From assembly GCA_951217055.1 (NCBI GenBank), contig OX578276.1, positions 150,965,388 to 151,029,387 on the forward strand: a DNA stretch of 64,000 bases, given 5' to 3'. The translations under genes were made by a program, and so were the position numbers. The notes below the pieces were generated by a model. The model searched no databases, was not told the DNA's origin, and worked only from the letters and a program-made list of their open reading frames with translations. This document shows, in pieces, positions 1 through 11,565 of the stretch. Positions within the stretch are counted from its first letter, which is position 1. The number at the start of each line of letters is the position of its first letter. This stretch comes from Gerris lacustris (taxonomy: Eukaryota; Arthropoda; Insecta; Hemiptera; Gerridae).

Positions 1-2263
1 AATCTCATCACATAACTTTTAATTTATCAAGTTGTATAAAATACATAAATTAATATTATACTGCTTAATATTATATTTTTTCTAGAAATCAAAACTCTAA
101 ATTATAAAGAAATAAGTGGAAACTAAGTCGCAGTTTATTTCTTTACTACTTCATCTCTTCAACTCTTGCTACTTGGAAAAAACTACTAAATTGGAACTTA
201 AGTAGCTAAAATTAAACATGGCGGCTCCTTCTTTACTTGTTCTACCCCCCTCTTTAACTTTCCCTCTATAATCTCTCGTGAAAGCCGGTTACGTTCTGTG
301 AAAGTTATACTTAAAACTTTTTTATTAAGTTTATTATATTAAGTCTAACTCCCCATTTTGTTTTTACGAACTTTTTTTAAGAAAAGAAATCGGATTTTAT
401 CTCTGTTCAGTGTACAGGGTGCTTACAAAAGATGTTCATGATTTTAATCATACATAAATGTAATTTTATTTATCATACAAAGAAATAAAATGGTTACATT
501 TTGAGGAAAAATTAAAAAGTTTCATCACACAGAGGTACTCAGAATTATAAACGTTCGATATGGAGCCCCCCCCCCCCCCCGAAAAACTTTCCATTACCTG
601 CTCTACAATTTCATTGCTCACTGACATCCTTCCAGTTGATTACTTTTTACAAATGCAGCCATTTCTCTAACAATTCAAGTACCATTTGCGAATAGAGTGA
701 TTGCTAGGGGGATCTTCATTAAATCTGGTTCTAAAGTGACGTTGCCCACTTATAACTGATTGGTTAATGTGATAATTCCACACACAAAATGCTTTCCTGT
801 CTTCAAATTCAGCCATTACACAACACTGACAACAATTGACTTAACAAACAGCTGATACGTACCCAAACCAATGTAAACAAAACTTTATAAGTTTTTCTTT
901 CCAGTGGTACCAACTAAAGTGATCTTAAGACATATTAATCTAGTAATATTTTCAATCGAAATCAGGAACATAATTTTGTCTGTATTTTTATTTTTATTTT
1001 TTTCTTTAAAGAAACTAGCGCTAAGATAAAAATTCATCCTACCAAATCAAAAGGCCCACTCCCACCCTTATTAATGACTATATTAAGTGTACGTAGTATA
1101 TTAAAATAAATTTCAATTTTCTTCATGGCTATGAACAGCCATGGATATGATTATGTATACCCATGCATTTGTATGTAATGTCCATATACATATAAACATG
1201 TATACCCATGTTAATGAACATGACCTTTCAAATTTTTCAGCGCCATATGATAGCGTCAACCATATGATTATGTTGTCAAAAATGAGAAAAGACGTGAAAA
1301 GTTGTGCCGAATTTGTTTATAAGAAGGTTATTGACAGCTTTTATTTTTTTTAAATTTTTGTTTTTTATTCCTTTGCTTCTAAATGATTTTTTTTTATAAG
1401 TTCCCCTGCTTGGTCCCAGTCAACTTGGATCGTGTAAACGCGGTTTTATAATTATTATTAATTAGTTATCATTTGTCTATAATTAATGATTTTCGGTACA
1501 CATATATAAAAAAAACAAACTTTTATGTGTAACTGGAGGTGAAAAGCTTGGCTATGTTAGATGGCTATGTTAAGTCTGCAATTCAATGTATGGTGGGTTT
1601 TAGCGTAGCTACTCTGTATTTAGCGCTTCAACATCTTCACCTTGTAATAAATACATAAATATTATGGATATTCAGGATCTTTGTTTAACGAATTGTTAAA
1701 TGTTATATATTGGAGATGAGAGGGAGGGATCTTAACCAGAAGACGAGTTATAAGTTAAATTTTAATCACGTGAGCGCCATTTATTGATTTTATAACTTAC
1801 TAGCTGGATACCCTTGCTTTTCTACGGAGTGTTATTTCCTTTTTGATAAGTTTATAAACTACTATCAAAAAAACATTTTAATAATTTTACTATGCGAGAA
1901 TATCTAGATTTTAACCCTCCCACTTCTTTCTATACCCCCTTCTCTTTGATAAGATAATTTGCAAATATCCCAAATTTACCCCCCTCCTAAATAAAAATAT
2001 GACAAAACTGTGCATAACAACAATTACTGTACTCTTAAAGAGCTTTTCAACGATATGCATCATGAAGGGTATCCATTACTTTGACCCCGTATTCATTACT
2101 TGTACCCCTTACTCATAAGAACCAAAATTTTAAATTTTAAAATTCATGTAGACAGTGATTTTCCACTTGCTTTGAAGGTCAAGTGTGCTAATTTTTATCG
2201 AGATCGGACTAAAACTGTAGATTTATATAAAAAACACACACCTGCGTTGACTTTTAAGTATTA

Positions 2264-2320
2264 AGATATTTAATGAAAAATGTAAGGAACTTCGTTTCTA
2301 CCGGGTGTTCCTCGACACCA
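2264..2320 (+). repeat. short interspersed repeat, copy 1
   Basis: About 55 bp (AATGAAAAATGTAAGGAACT and the following bases up to GACACCA) recur in inverted orientation at 24935-24988. It lies just left of the family A element at 2333. Whether it belongs to that insertion or to its target is unclear. Confidence 0.6.
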
Positions 2321-2332
2321 CACGTATTTTGT

Positions 2333-2668
2333 TACTACGTTTTTATTAGCTTGCTTTCTTTTTTGTTTGTATGATTGTTTGTTTGTCCAGTACAAATCTT
2401 GCAATCGATTTTTAACTAATTTCCCGAGTAGCTAGACATTTGAAATTTTTAGAATGGCTCAGAACACAAAGACAATGCACTAGTTTAATACTTTTAGCCA
2501 TCTTTAAGTAGAATTCAATTCGTTTTCAGCAAATTTTGCTGTATGGAAGTTAGTTCGGAAAAAATCCCCAAGTTATTATATTTGTTTTGACATGAGCCAT
2601 GTTTACGATCTTCATTTCGACGGGTTTCAAATTTATGATTTATGACAAAACATTTAAAAACGTAGTAT
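2333..2668 (+). mobile_element. Family A TIR element, internally deleted copy
   Basis: The left end TACTACGTTTTTA and the right end TAAAAACGTAGTA are inverted, with TA at each boundary, as expected of Tc1/mariner-type insertion (TA target duplication). The interior is about 75-85% similar by eye to the copies at 14206-14794 and 63483-64000. It lacks their roughly 250-bp right-hand block, which contains GATGGCACG and TCAGCTCTCTAGATGG. No transposase frame is present, so this is a non-autonomous element. A (TTTG)n run and the core TAGCTAGACATTTGAAA sit near the left end. Confidence 0.8.
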
Positions 2669-3965
2669 ATAAAAAGTTCTTTTTATCTTGTAATTATTGT
2701 TTTTATTATTATAAGTAATGTACACTAGGATGCTAACAGCTGGCGTATCTGTCATTAATTGACTAGTTTATAATTAGAATACAATATTATTTAAAGATAT
2801 ATTTTATTTAAAAAAAAAAAAAAAAAAAATTGAAAAAACAAATCACAATATTCATTAAACTTATTGTAGTTTAAATACTTCCTAGTTATAAATATTTATA
2901 AATCATTATAAATAAATATGAAATTGATATGATTATAAAAAAAGTTGGCATTGTTTGGGGGTAGTTGAGTGCAATGGCTGGAGAGTATAACTGGAGCGAG
3001 GAATGCAGTTTTCGGTGTGGAAGGCCTCGGTGCCTGTACGAGATTGCATTCCTGCACTTTCCCTGTTTATGCCTATAACTGGATTTATCTGAACCACATT
3101 ATTAATTCCAGTCTCTCCTTTATTACAAACTGAATTCATTTCAAATCTACACGTTTTCATTGCAAATAAACTTGTTCTCTTTTGATTTTTATTTTTGAAC
3201 GATTGATTTTTTATTTTTTTATTTAACAAATAAATTCAGCATATTCATTCTTAAATCGATTATTCTGTTAAAACTTTATAATTAAGTCTTAAAGTTTTTG
3301 AGAATATATTCAATAAATATAATTATTTGTTTAATATTTTATCCTACATTTAAAGAGTAGAGATATCGTTATGTTAGTCAGATTCTCTGATTGCTGATGT
3401 TATATTATTCATACTAATTAATTAATTTTTGATATTAAGAGGGTATTAATCTTTTAATTGAGTAAGGGGGAACGTACTTTAAACGAACTTAAGTCTCCTC
3501 CTAAAAGTCAAATGTTATAAATATTTTTTTAAAAAAAACTCGTCGGTATGTCTGTCTACTGTCCAGACGCGTAAAGGCTAAACTAATGAGCATATTTTGC
3601 TGAATTTGGAACATTTACATGTTCTGAACAATCAAATCTCAAGGCGAAATCGAGACATTAATTTTAGCTCTTTATTTGGGAACACTACCACCCCCAACCC
3701 CCCCAAAGAAAAAGTGTCGTAAATGGTTCCTCTAGAGGCAATTTTGTAGTTATAAATTAAGTTTCCGAGATATTAATACAAATAAATTAAACTTAGCTGA
3801 AACATTTCAAATATGAACTATCTAATTATATCCATTTATAATGAATATAATTAGATTTTATCAAATTTAAATTAATTTTATCACTATGTAAAGAAGAAAA
3901 TTTGTTCAAATTTGGACCAATATAATATATTAATTTTAATCATCCAGACTGTAATCTAAACATAC
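2669..3965. other. Intronic sequence without recognised gene
   Basis: AT-rich DNA with poly-A at about 2811-2829. Around 3545-3615 a GTCTGTCT run is followed by GAATTTGGAACATTT, resembling the module found in several repeat families of the window. Nothing else is recognised. Confidence 0.5.
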
Positions 3966-4541
3966 AATAGTACATTACGCGTCCAGTGCGGAAAGTAGCA
4001 TTTTGCATGCGAGTGTGGAGTTTGCACCCGAGTGACAGCGAGGGTAGTAAAACCACACGAGCAAAGCAAAATACAGTTTTCGCACGAGTTGCGTTCCGTA
4101 CTTTATCTACGATTGTTGTATTTTAATAATAAATACAGAAGAAAATATTTAATAAACTTCCTGTATGTAAGTTCGTATTTCTCTTTTGATAAAGATGACA
4201 TTAATTCATTAGTTATATTTTGTGCCGAATTAATTATTTCGGGAGGCGTATTATTCTCCTCATTTTCGTCATGATGACATAAATCACTCATTGTTTTTGA
4301 CTAAAAACTCGATATAAACAGTTACTTTAAGTAAACAAAAAGCAAATAAGTTTTGTCAAATGTAAACAAACTCACTAATCGTGTGTTAAGGTGAAGAATT
4401 CACCTTTTTTAACGAAACTAGGGCGGAAAAAATGAGGAACTAAGAAACGCGCATGCGCAATGAATACAAATACGTAAAGAATCACTTTCTACGCATCTAA
4501 ACAAAGATATAATGTTTATATTTCGTATCTATCGTAGATAA
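3966..4541 (-). mobile_element. Crypton-like transposon relic, copy 1
   Basis: The copy reads on the minus strand. It shares three blocks with 59680-60430: an upstream block with AGATGCGTAGAAAGTGATTC and a GCGCATGCGC palindrome (about 4447-4458), a short coding start (4103-4291), and a terminal block with AGTAGCATTTTGCATGCGAG. TTTATCTACGAT occurs in inverted orientation on either side of the coding piece. The outer limit is set by where similarity to the other copy ends. It is far too short to encode a recombinase. Confidence 0.65.
4103..4291 (-). pseudogene. Truncated N-terminal fragment of a probable transposon recombinase
   Basis: A 62-codon frame starts MSDLCHH and has an acidic stretch (DENEEN), then TPPEIINSAQNITNELM and SLSKEKYELTYRKF. 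This acidic leader followed by a basic ...KE(R/K)YE..Y..F segment resembles the N-terminus of insect tyrosine-recombinase (Crypton-type) transposon proteins. The identification is from memory of family patterns and has not been searched. After TYRKF the frame runs into unrelated AT-rich residues and stops, so all catalytic regions are missing. The sister copy at 59925 keeps the first 23 codons in register and then shifts frame. Presumed non-functional. Confidence 0.5.
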
Positions 4542-5671
4542 AATATTAAAAATATTTGTGGCAAATGATTGTAATATGAATATTATTTAGGTATTTTTTT
4601 ACAAATAAAAATTCTTTTAAAATTAAAAAAAAACTCATCAATTACTTTTAAAATATTTTGAAATATTGATGAAATTATTACGAAAAAAACACCACGGCGG
4701 GACCAGCACAAAATCTTATAACTGCTTTTTCCGAAGGTGAGTTAGTGACATTTGAAACCGGGAGAGGGCGCTGCCCTTGGAAACATACTCGACCACTTTT
4801 AGTACATGACTACAGACATTTTTTTTGTATTTATTTTTTATATATTTTTGGGGGACATAATAAAAAAGAAAGTGGTATATTTTATTTATTAACTGTTTTT
4901 TTTTTTTTTTAATTTCAAATATAGAAAAAAAAGTTCAAACAGGTTATATTAATGATTTATTTAATGTATTGTATTAAAAAATTAATTTATATTAACATAA
5001 TGTGAGATGTTAGTCAAATGTTATATTTTTATTTTTTAAATATAAAAAATTAAATGTATTTAAATATACCTAAGTCAAATTATTACATGAACAAATATTT
5101 AAAAAAAAAAATAAAACACCAATTAATTTTATGTACTTCTTTATTGTCTACATCACAATTATTTTAATTATCACAATATCTCGGCCGAAATTACAAATTA
5201 CATAAAATGATTATTTCGTTGCTTTTTATTACTTCACTAGAAAATTACGTATCTTAATATTATTTTCTTTTATTCGTACTAAATTTTAATCATTATCTAT
5301 CTTAGCATATTTTCTTTAGAAAATTATATTTTTTCTTAACATTACTTTCTATTTTAGTGCTGCATTTAAAACGTTACCTATCTTGGTACTAACTTTAACA
5401 CATTAGCTATTTCAGTATTAAATTTAAAACATTATATGTATCGAAATATTATTTTTCTTTATTAGTTCTATATTTGAATCATTAACTGTCTTAGTTATTT
5501 CTTTAAGAAATCCTCATTTTTTCCATTCTAGATATTATTTATTATTTTAATTTTAATATATTTTTTTTAATCCCTGTCTTTGGTAGAAGCAACATTTTTA
5601 TAGTGTATTTTAATTTTTTTTTTATTTTAGTCCCATAAAGTAATTAAATTGTAATAATTAATGGTACTCAC
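4542..5671. other. AT-rich intronic DNA
   Basis: Very AT-rich with homopolymer runs (for example T at 4898-4910). The last few bases next to 5672 are the exon 2 splice donor. I see no other feature. Confidence 0.6.
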
Positions 5672-5884
5672 CAAGCTGGGACCTCTTGTGACAGTCAACA
5701 TTGTGGAGGTAGTCGCAGTTCTCTCTGAGGTACTTAGGATCTGTGTCGTCGAAAGCGAGTCCATTACCGCAAGTTTTGAGCTCAGCTATCCTGTCTTCGC
5801 ACTTCCAGTATTTGTCGCATGAAGTGTGGTGGGGGTAGAAACCGTAGTCATCTGGACACTGGAAGTTGTCTTGTTGGGCGGCGG
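5672..5884 (-). CDS. gasp: gasp exon 2: first chitin-binding (CBM14) domain of Gasp
   Basis: This internal exon encodes the first peritrophin-A (CBM14) domain of Gasp (obstructor-C, CPAP3-C), a secreted protein that binds chitin in cuticle and tracheal lining. Numbered from the exon 1 methionine, the six cysteines fall at about residues 25, 38, 44, 54, 72 and 80. Family hallmarks are CPDDYGFYPH, CDKYWKC, AELKTCGNGLAFD and ENCDYLHNVDC, which match my knowledge of insect Gasp closely. The acceptor (ttacag, reverse complement of 5885-5890) and donor (CTTG|gtgagt) are both phase 1. An AUG-like codon upstream at 5919-5921 is intronic and is not the start. Gasp normally carries three such domains, so two are outside the window. 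No frameshift or missing cysteine is seen. Confidence 0.95.
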
Positions 5885-5960
5885 CTGTAACATTCAAACA
5901 ATTATAAACATTAGAACTCAAAATATAAATTATAATTAATAAGAAATAAGGTCATTATTA

Positions 5961-6704
5961 AGGCACTTCTTTAGACTGTTACTCCCCTCTAAAAGCTCTA
6001 GGGGGGACACACATGTTAAAAAGGCGACCGAGGGGAAAATATTCTATCTATAATATTATCCTCTTTAAAAATTGACTAATTCTAACTTATTGCAATAATA
6101 ATATTTGAGGCACTCCTTTAGACTATTACTCCTCTTATAAAAAAAGAAAACATGAGTCACAATTTGTAGAAGATGTACGGAATGTTCTTCTTTATAGACT
6201 GTTACTCCCCCAATTAATAATCAGAGAGGAAGAACGATTTAAAGAAGGTGTACGGAATGTTCTTCTTTAGATTGTTACTCCCTTAATTAATAAACAGAAG
6301 GGATGAACGATCTAATGAAGGTGTACGGAATGTTCTTCTTTTGACTGTTACTCCCCTAATTAATAAACAGAAGTTAGTAAAGATCTAAAGAAGGTGTACG
6401 AAATGTTCTTCTTTAGACTGTTACCCCCCCCCCCCCCCCCCTAATTAATAAACAGAGTGTAATAAATGAATAATTCAGGGTGTATAGTTAGGGAGTAACA
6501 ATCAAAATAATAAGGTGTATGTATTGTTCTTCTTTGAACTGTTACCCCCCTTATAAAAACAGAAGAATTTTCTTCCTTTGTCCCAAAGTACATTTCACTA
6601 AACACCGCTTTGTTTTAATACTTATTTAGATAATGGAATGTATAAATAATTATATCTATCAATATTCTAGAAATAAATAGGGGAGTAACAATGTAAAGAA
6701 GTAT
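5961..6704. mobile_element. Family B hAT-like miniature element, expanded internal array
   Basis: The left end GGCACTTCTTTAGACTGTT and the right end GGGGAGTAACAATGTAAAGA are inverted. Between about 6108 and 6545 the motif TTCTTTAGACTGTTACTCCC followed by AATTAATAAACAGAAG and AAGAAGGTGTACGGAATG recurs about five times with a spacing of 75-90 bp, so an internal palindromic unit has been tandemly amplified. A second left end at about 6108 (GGCACTCCTTTAGACTATTA) hints at two merged insertions. An 18-bp C run sits at 6424-6441. There is no coding capacity. Confidence 0.75.
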
Positions 6705-7403
6705 TGTGATTATAATACAGTTTTTAAGGTACGAATAAACCGGGTAATAATTGTAGACAGTTGATTTTCCAACGATTGTTGCCCGGTCTACACTAGATTT
6801 TAGATGTATTTGAACAAGGAACTGAAATAATTTTTATTTACATAAACTTATAACTATTTACAATTTATACATATTTGCTTGTATTTACATTGTAAAATGA
6901 ATTTTATATAATTGTACAGGTTTAACAGTCGCTAACTCTTTTATATTATAGGGATGGTGAGGGAACACCAAGCCTGGTGCCCATAACTGGAGTCAGGACA
7001 CCCCTGCTTTGTAATAGTCACCTTAAGTATTCAAATATAATTACTATACCGAATGTTTAAATAATGACATAGCTGGTTCAAATCCCAGAAAGGTAAGATA
7101 TATTTCTTCTGATTACATCGAGTAGTGAGTAAAGTGGTCGACTCTACCTCCCAATATAATAACCTAATGACCTAATGGACTAGTGTTCAAGACGTAAATG
7201 TCCGTCAGTAAAATTTTTGTTAATTTTAAAACTGAATCGGGGTTTTACAGGATCTGATTATAACGCTTGTTATTAAATAAACATATTCTTCATATTGTTA
7301 TGAACAGTACCTAAACATTATTAATAGTCTGAACACTTTGATATCTAATGTTAATTATTCATACTAATTCCAACTATTCTTGGAATTTTCTACTGAACTA
7401 TGT
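6705..7403. other. Intronic DNA with a possible tRNA-like B box
   Basis: Mostly AT-rich. A GC-richer patch at 6952-7012 has no assignable frame. GGTTCAAATCCC at about 7076 resembles a pol III B box, but I can find no convincing A box or cloverleaf, so it is left unassigned. Confidence 0.4.
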
Positions 7404-7664
7404 AATTCAGCACCCCAGAGGTAAACTGTGTTAAGTCACAAAAAACAAATTTTTCAGTAGAGACATTTTAAGATTTTTTTTGTAATAAAAAAATTACAAA
7501 CAGACCAAGGATAGTGTTTCAAGTAATAAAATAAACTACTATAATTAAGATAGAAATTATCCTTGGTCTGTTTGAAATTATTTTATTACAAATAAAATTC
7601 TTAAAATGTCTCTACTGAAAAATTTGCTTTTGTGACAACACAGTTTACCCCTGGGATGCTGAAT
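7404..7664. mobile_element. Fold-back element with arms of about 108 bp
   Basis: The left arm 7404-7513 (ATTCAGCACCCCAGAGGTAA to CAGACCAAGGAT) is the inverted complement of 7558-7664 (ATCCTTGGTCTG to CCCCTGGGATGCTGAAT) with scattered mismatches and small indels. The spacer is about 45 bp. There is no coding capacity. Most likely a MITE-like or fold-back DNA element. Confidence 0.75.
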
Positions 7665-8407
7665 TGGTTATGAGTTATGACTTTATGACTAAATTGAGAG
7701 AATTTAGGTTGCAACATAAATTTTTTCATGTGTGTTCTCAATTTAATGTTGCAATCAGGGTCAAGTTCAAGGTCAAAATATAAGTACAAAAGAGAGAAAA
7801 AAAGTAAAATTTGAGATTTATATATTTTAAATGTTAATACTATTTGCTTAAAGTAAATTTATATTATGTATTATTATTTAACCTATTAATTTGTAATAGT
7901 TGTAGTTAATAATTCAAAATATAATAAAAAAAATAGTATTAAAATATTTAAAGGGGGGATTAAAAAAATTGAATGAGAATTTAAAATGAAAGAAGAAACA
8001 GACGAATAAGAGGATAAACAAGTTTATAAAAATTTGCAGTTTTTTTTTCGTAATATGTAATTTGTATTCTTCAATAAAAACTTCATATTTTATTATAAAA
8101 TAATTCTTTATTTATTTTGTTTCTAGATGATATAGTCGGCTTTGTACAAAATAAATTTACTCTAGCAGAGAGACCACTTTCTCAATTCATAATCATTAAT
8201 CTTTTGCAAGAATTCACTGTTTAAATTTATCTTTTAATTAAAATTGACTCAGACCTAATGTAAATATGTTGTAATATTTATCTAGAATTAGTATATTGAC
8301 ACTTTGCATTTATTTACAAAAAATAAAAACATTAATAACTAATAAAAATTATGTAATTTTCTATAATTTATTTGGTATAAGTGTCAGGGATTTAAAATAA
8401 TTTCTTT
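7665..8407. other. AT-rich intronic DNA
   Basis: No gene, repeat family or structured element recognised. Confidence 0.5.
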
Positions 8408-8408
8408 A

Positions 8409-8486
<78 letters not shown>
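8408..8486. repeat. (TA)n microsatellite
   Basis: An almost pure TA run of about 75 bp directly left of the palindromic tRNA-like element at 8495-8714. Confidence 0.95.
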
Positions 8487-8489
<3 letters not shown>

Positions 8490-8494
8490 AATCA

Positions 8495-8714
8495 AATTAT
8501 AATTATTATTAACAACGGGAGATTGAGAGAGAAAAATAGACATCAGCGCCGGGACTCGAACCATGTGCCTTTATATTGACAGAGGAAATTATTCTTCAGT
8601 GTAGCTTAGTTGGCAAGAGAACTATACTGGAAATATAGAGACGCGTGGTTCGAGTCCCGGCGCTGGAGTCTATTTTTCTCTGTCTATCTCCCGTTGTTAA
8701 TAATAATTATAATT
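8495..8714 (+). mobile_element. Palindromic element enclosing a tRNA-like sequence
   Basis: The 69-bp arms 8495-8563 and 8646-8714 are near-perfect inverted repeats. They run from AATTATAATTATTATTAACA through CGGGAGAT and GAGAAAAATAGAC to GCGCCGGGACTCGAACCA. The spacer of about 82 bp plus the right arm holds a 74-nt tRNA-like sequence. The left arm therefore carries a mirrored copy of the T arm and acceptor end. This looks like a fold-back duplication of a tRNA-derived SINE. Confidence 0.75.
8595..8668 (+). other. tRNA-like sequence (GGA anticodon position), degenerate
   Basis: The A box TAGCTTAGTTGG and B box GGTTCGAGTCC match the internal pol III promoter. The acceptor strands TTCAGTG (8595-8601) and CGCTGGA (8661-8667) pair over all seven positions with two G-U pairs. 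The anticodon stem CTATA/TATAG encloses a seven-base loop CTGGAAA. The T stem pairs at only 3 of 5 positions and the D stem at 3 of 4. A GGA anticodon would mean serine, but serine tRNAs have a long variable arm that is absent here. More likely a SINE head than a working tRNA gene. Confidence 0.55.
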
Positions 8715-9171
8715 TTATTAAAATTAAATTTAACTTTCCATAGTATGAATACTACCAAAAACTTAAAAATACATTTTTTTTTTTTTTAAACGGTAATGTG
8801 CATTACGTTGAAAAATAATTATAGATATTGTATGGTAAATTTAACATTACAAGATATTCAGTTTAATAAAGAAGGTAACACTTCAAAAATAAAAGTAAAA
8901 AAAAAAAAAAAAAATAGTCACGCAACACTTAGGGTAAAAATGTCACAAGTGAACTCTAGGTCATGAACTTATGACTCTTTATGACCCATCACGACTTTTA
9001 CATTAATATCTCTCAGTGAGCTCTCCCCTGAGAGATGCCATAGTTCTATGCAATAGTCCGCATCATTTCACCGCTACTTTGAAAAGTCCGCGTTTTAAAA
9101 GACTTAATTTTTAATGTAAGGTAAATAAGAATTCCATTCAATAACAAGATAACTTAAAAGATATAAATGAT

Positions 9172-9285
<114 letters not shown>

Positions 9286-9654
9286 TAATAATAGTGATTT
9301 AACCTTTAGTTAATGAAAAGGTTAAGATGTCGATAATATGATTTTTATATATTTGTATTATTATATTCAGTTATAAAGTCATTATTTATAAAAAAGATGC
9401 AATTATAATTATGGAATTTTTTAATAAATATTTATGAAAAGGTCATTAAAATTATCTTTAATAATGATTAAGAACATCTGTTCATTTAGTTAATGGATTA
9501 AACAAATTGGAAGTAATAAAAATAGATAAATAAAATAATAATTGAGTATTTACAGAAGGACATTTGATTACAAGTTATTCAATTAATAATTTAAATTACA
9601 AATTGAAGTTTCTTATTATTAAATAATTAAAAAAAAAAAAAAAAAAATGTATTA

Positions 9655-9745
9655 TATTCTATAGTGTAACATAATTGATAGAGAAATTGACTGGTAATTG
9701 AAATCTTCGTGGTTCGATTCCTCGCACAGATTGTATTTTTCTCAG
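9655..9745 (+). repeat. tRNA-derived SINE-like fragment
   Basis: GTGTAACATAATTGATAGAG followed by GGTTCGATTCC (B box) and then TGTATTTTTCTCAGTATAAT. The layout, including the post-tRNA TATTTTTCTC tail, parallels 8595-8690. The A box is weak. A poly-A run lies upstream at 9629-9647. Confidence 0.5.
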
Positions 9746-9784
9746 TATAATTTTAATGGAATTAAAAAAACTATTTCTGAAAGG

Positions 9785-10335
9785 ATGCTAAGTGAGCTTC
9801 TTTCATTCAACAAAATATGCATCTTGTCTGTCTGTCTGTCTCTCTGTGTGTAACGTTTACGTGTCCGACGATAACTTGAGTATAAGTTTAACGTTTTGGT
9901 TGAAATTTGATATTCTTGTTCCTTTCACTAATACTCAGGCTAAGTTCGTTGGTCAGCGTTATCTATATAAGACTTCGCGCGCAACACTCGCGTAAACGAG
10001 AGGTTCAAATATAAATTTGAAATTCCAGAACGGGAAAAGATTCTATAATCAGCTATTGGTTGAGACAAACATTTCTTTTCAAATAATATTTTTTAGTAAA
10101 ACTATTCGCTATGAAGAGATACAAATCGTAAATACAATTTAAGAAGACGTACACATTTAAAATAAAGAAAACAACGTTTTTACCGATATCTATACGTTCT
10201 AACTTAACGATTTTAGTAAAACTTCGTATAATATAACGTCTAAACTGAAATTGAAACAGGTATATAATCTTTCAATTTGATGCAAGCAGAAGTTTTTGTG
10301 TAGTGAAGTAATACATTTTATAATAGTTGAAAATG
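9785..10335 (+). repeat. Interspersed repeat family C, copy 1
   Basis: Starts with GAGCTTCTTTCATTCAACAA, then a GTCT run, then GTTTACGTGTCCGACGATAA and TTGAAATTTGATAT, later ACTCGCGTAAACGAGAGGTT. Also found at 50880-51440 and, inverted, at 49490-50175, with a fragment at 25455-25605. The unit is about 550 bp. I see no terminal inverted repeat or protein, so the class is unknown. Confidence 0.75.
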
Positions 10336-11565
10336 AGATGTGTGGTTAGTGGAATAGTAAGAATGCAGGGTGGTGCCCTCACTACTACAATCATAGTCTT
10401 TAACTATCAAACTCCTCATGATTTACTGTTTTCTCAATATTCAATACAAAGTTATTACTATATATGCTTGCTTCAATGATTGAGCAACGCGATGTCTAGT
10501 TTTAGTAATTTTTAATGTTGAAGTAATGCTCTAGAGAAGATAAATGAATCATTCCACTTATATTTTTTTTTTATTTTAACCACAAATCGTACTTATATGA
10601 ACTTTACATAATATTACTTGATTGTTGTTTTCTTTATGTTTAAATGCGTACTTAATCTAAGTACTAAGTACTTAATGTCTAAGTAGTTAAATAACGATAA
10701 TTATAGTTTCATCAAATGTGTTTATCAGTGGAACATTACCAAATACGTTTCTAAAAGAATGAATGATCATCAAAATGAATGATCGGATGAGAAGAGCAGG
10801 TATATTAGTTGTAAGAATAACAGGTCAGTTTTGTGTTACAGTGATTGCATCAATGGACGAGATTGCGCCAAATCAACCGAATGGACCACACCCGTTTATC
10901 CTTAACCATTTATCACCCGACTGTAAAAAAAAAGGAGCAGCAACATTCCATAAATGGTTAAACTACAGACATCATTGTAAAAGTAAGAGAGGTGCAAACA
11001 ATTGCAAAATTTTCTAAAACCATTTTTAAAAACATAAGCATACTTGTTTTATTTTTTAAAATAAGTGTACATATTTTTTTTAAAAAAAGGAGAGGTCAAA
11101 TAAAATGTTCACGCATTTAAAGGTGAATTATATCAAATCATATATGATAATATCAATTTATTTAAAAAAAAAAAAATATATACAAAGGAAAAAGTATAGT
11201 TTAGCAATCGGTTTTTATTCGGTAATGTTCAGTAAAAGACGTAATTTGACTTGTATTATAAAAATAAAACCAGGACAGAAATTCATTTCAAATATCAGGG
11301 AACAATTTTTGTCTGATCAGCTAACCACCATAAATATATTATAATCTATTCTTCCAAATTTATTGAACTTTTTATGGTAGTTACAATTAAACTACTCTTA
11401 TTCCACAATTAATTTTCAAAATTATGTGCTAAATACTTCCTCTTAATTAGTGCTAAAGTATTAATGCACTACTTAAACTTATACAATGTTGTATTTAAGA
11501 TCGTAATTTTCCTTAAGGATATTCAAATTAATAATATACTCATTAATAAAGTATAAACAAGGAAT
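10336..11565. other. Intronic DNA with an unassigned 84-codon frame
   Basis: The frame at 10763-11017 (+) begins MIIKMNDRMRRAG and contains a preceding splice-acceptor-like TTTTGTGTTACAG at about 10828-10840. It matches no family I know and its composition grades into AT-rich noise at the end. Probably chance, although a small nested or cassette exon cannot be excluded. The rest is AT-rich with nothing recognised. Confidence 0.3.

Larger units (their letters stand above)
1..5671 (-). other. gasp: gasp intron 2 (partial)
   Basis: This stretch follows the exon 2 splice donor on the minus strand (gtgagt, reverse complement of 5666-5671). I searched it for the second and third chitin-binding domains expected of Gasp and found no cysteine-patterned exon, so those exons must lie left of the window. 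Apart from a TA-flanked transposon copy at 2333-2667, a Crypton-like relic at 3966-4541 and poly-A/T runs, the sequence is AT-rich and I recognise nothing in it. A higher-GC patch at 2945-3060 has no reading frame I can assign. Confidence 0.85.

Noticed and set aside
2945..3060. Possible gasp exon 3
   Set aside because: No cysteine pattern or chitin-binding motif in any minus-strand frame.
8595..8668. Functional tRNA-Ser(GGA) gene
   Set aside because: It lacks the long variable arm of serine tRNAs and has broken D and T stems. It is embedded in a palindrome.
9792..9995. Conserved-looking peptide in family C (and similar frames in families D and E)
   Set aside because: Frames are not maintained between copies and start in the GTCT run. 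The similarity is of DNA, not protein.
10763..11017. 84-codon plus-strand frame as a gene
   Set aside because: No recognised family, no partner exons, and AT-rich drift at the end. An acceptor-like site inside it is not enough.
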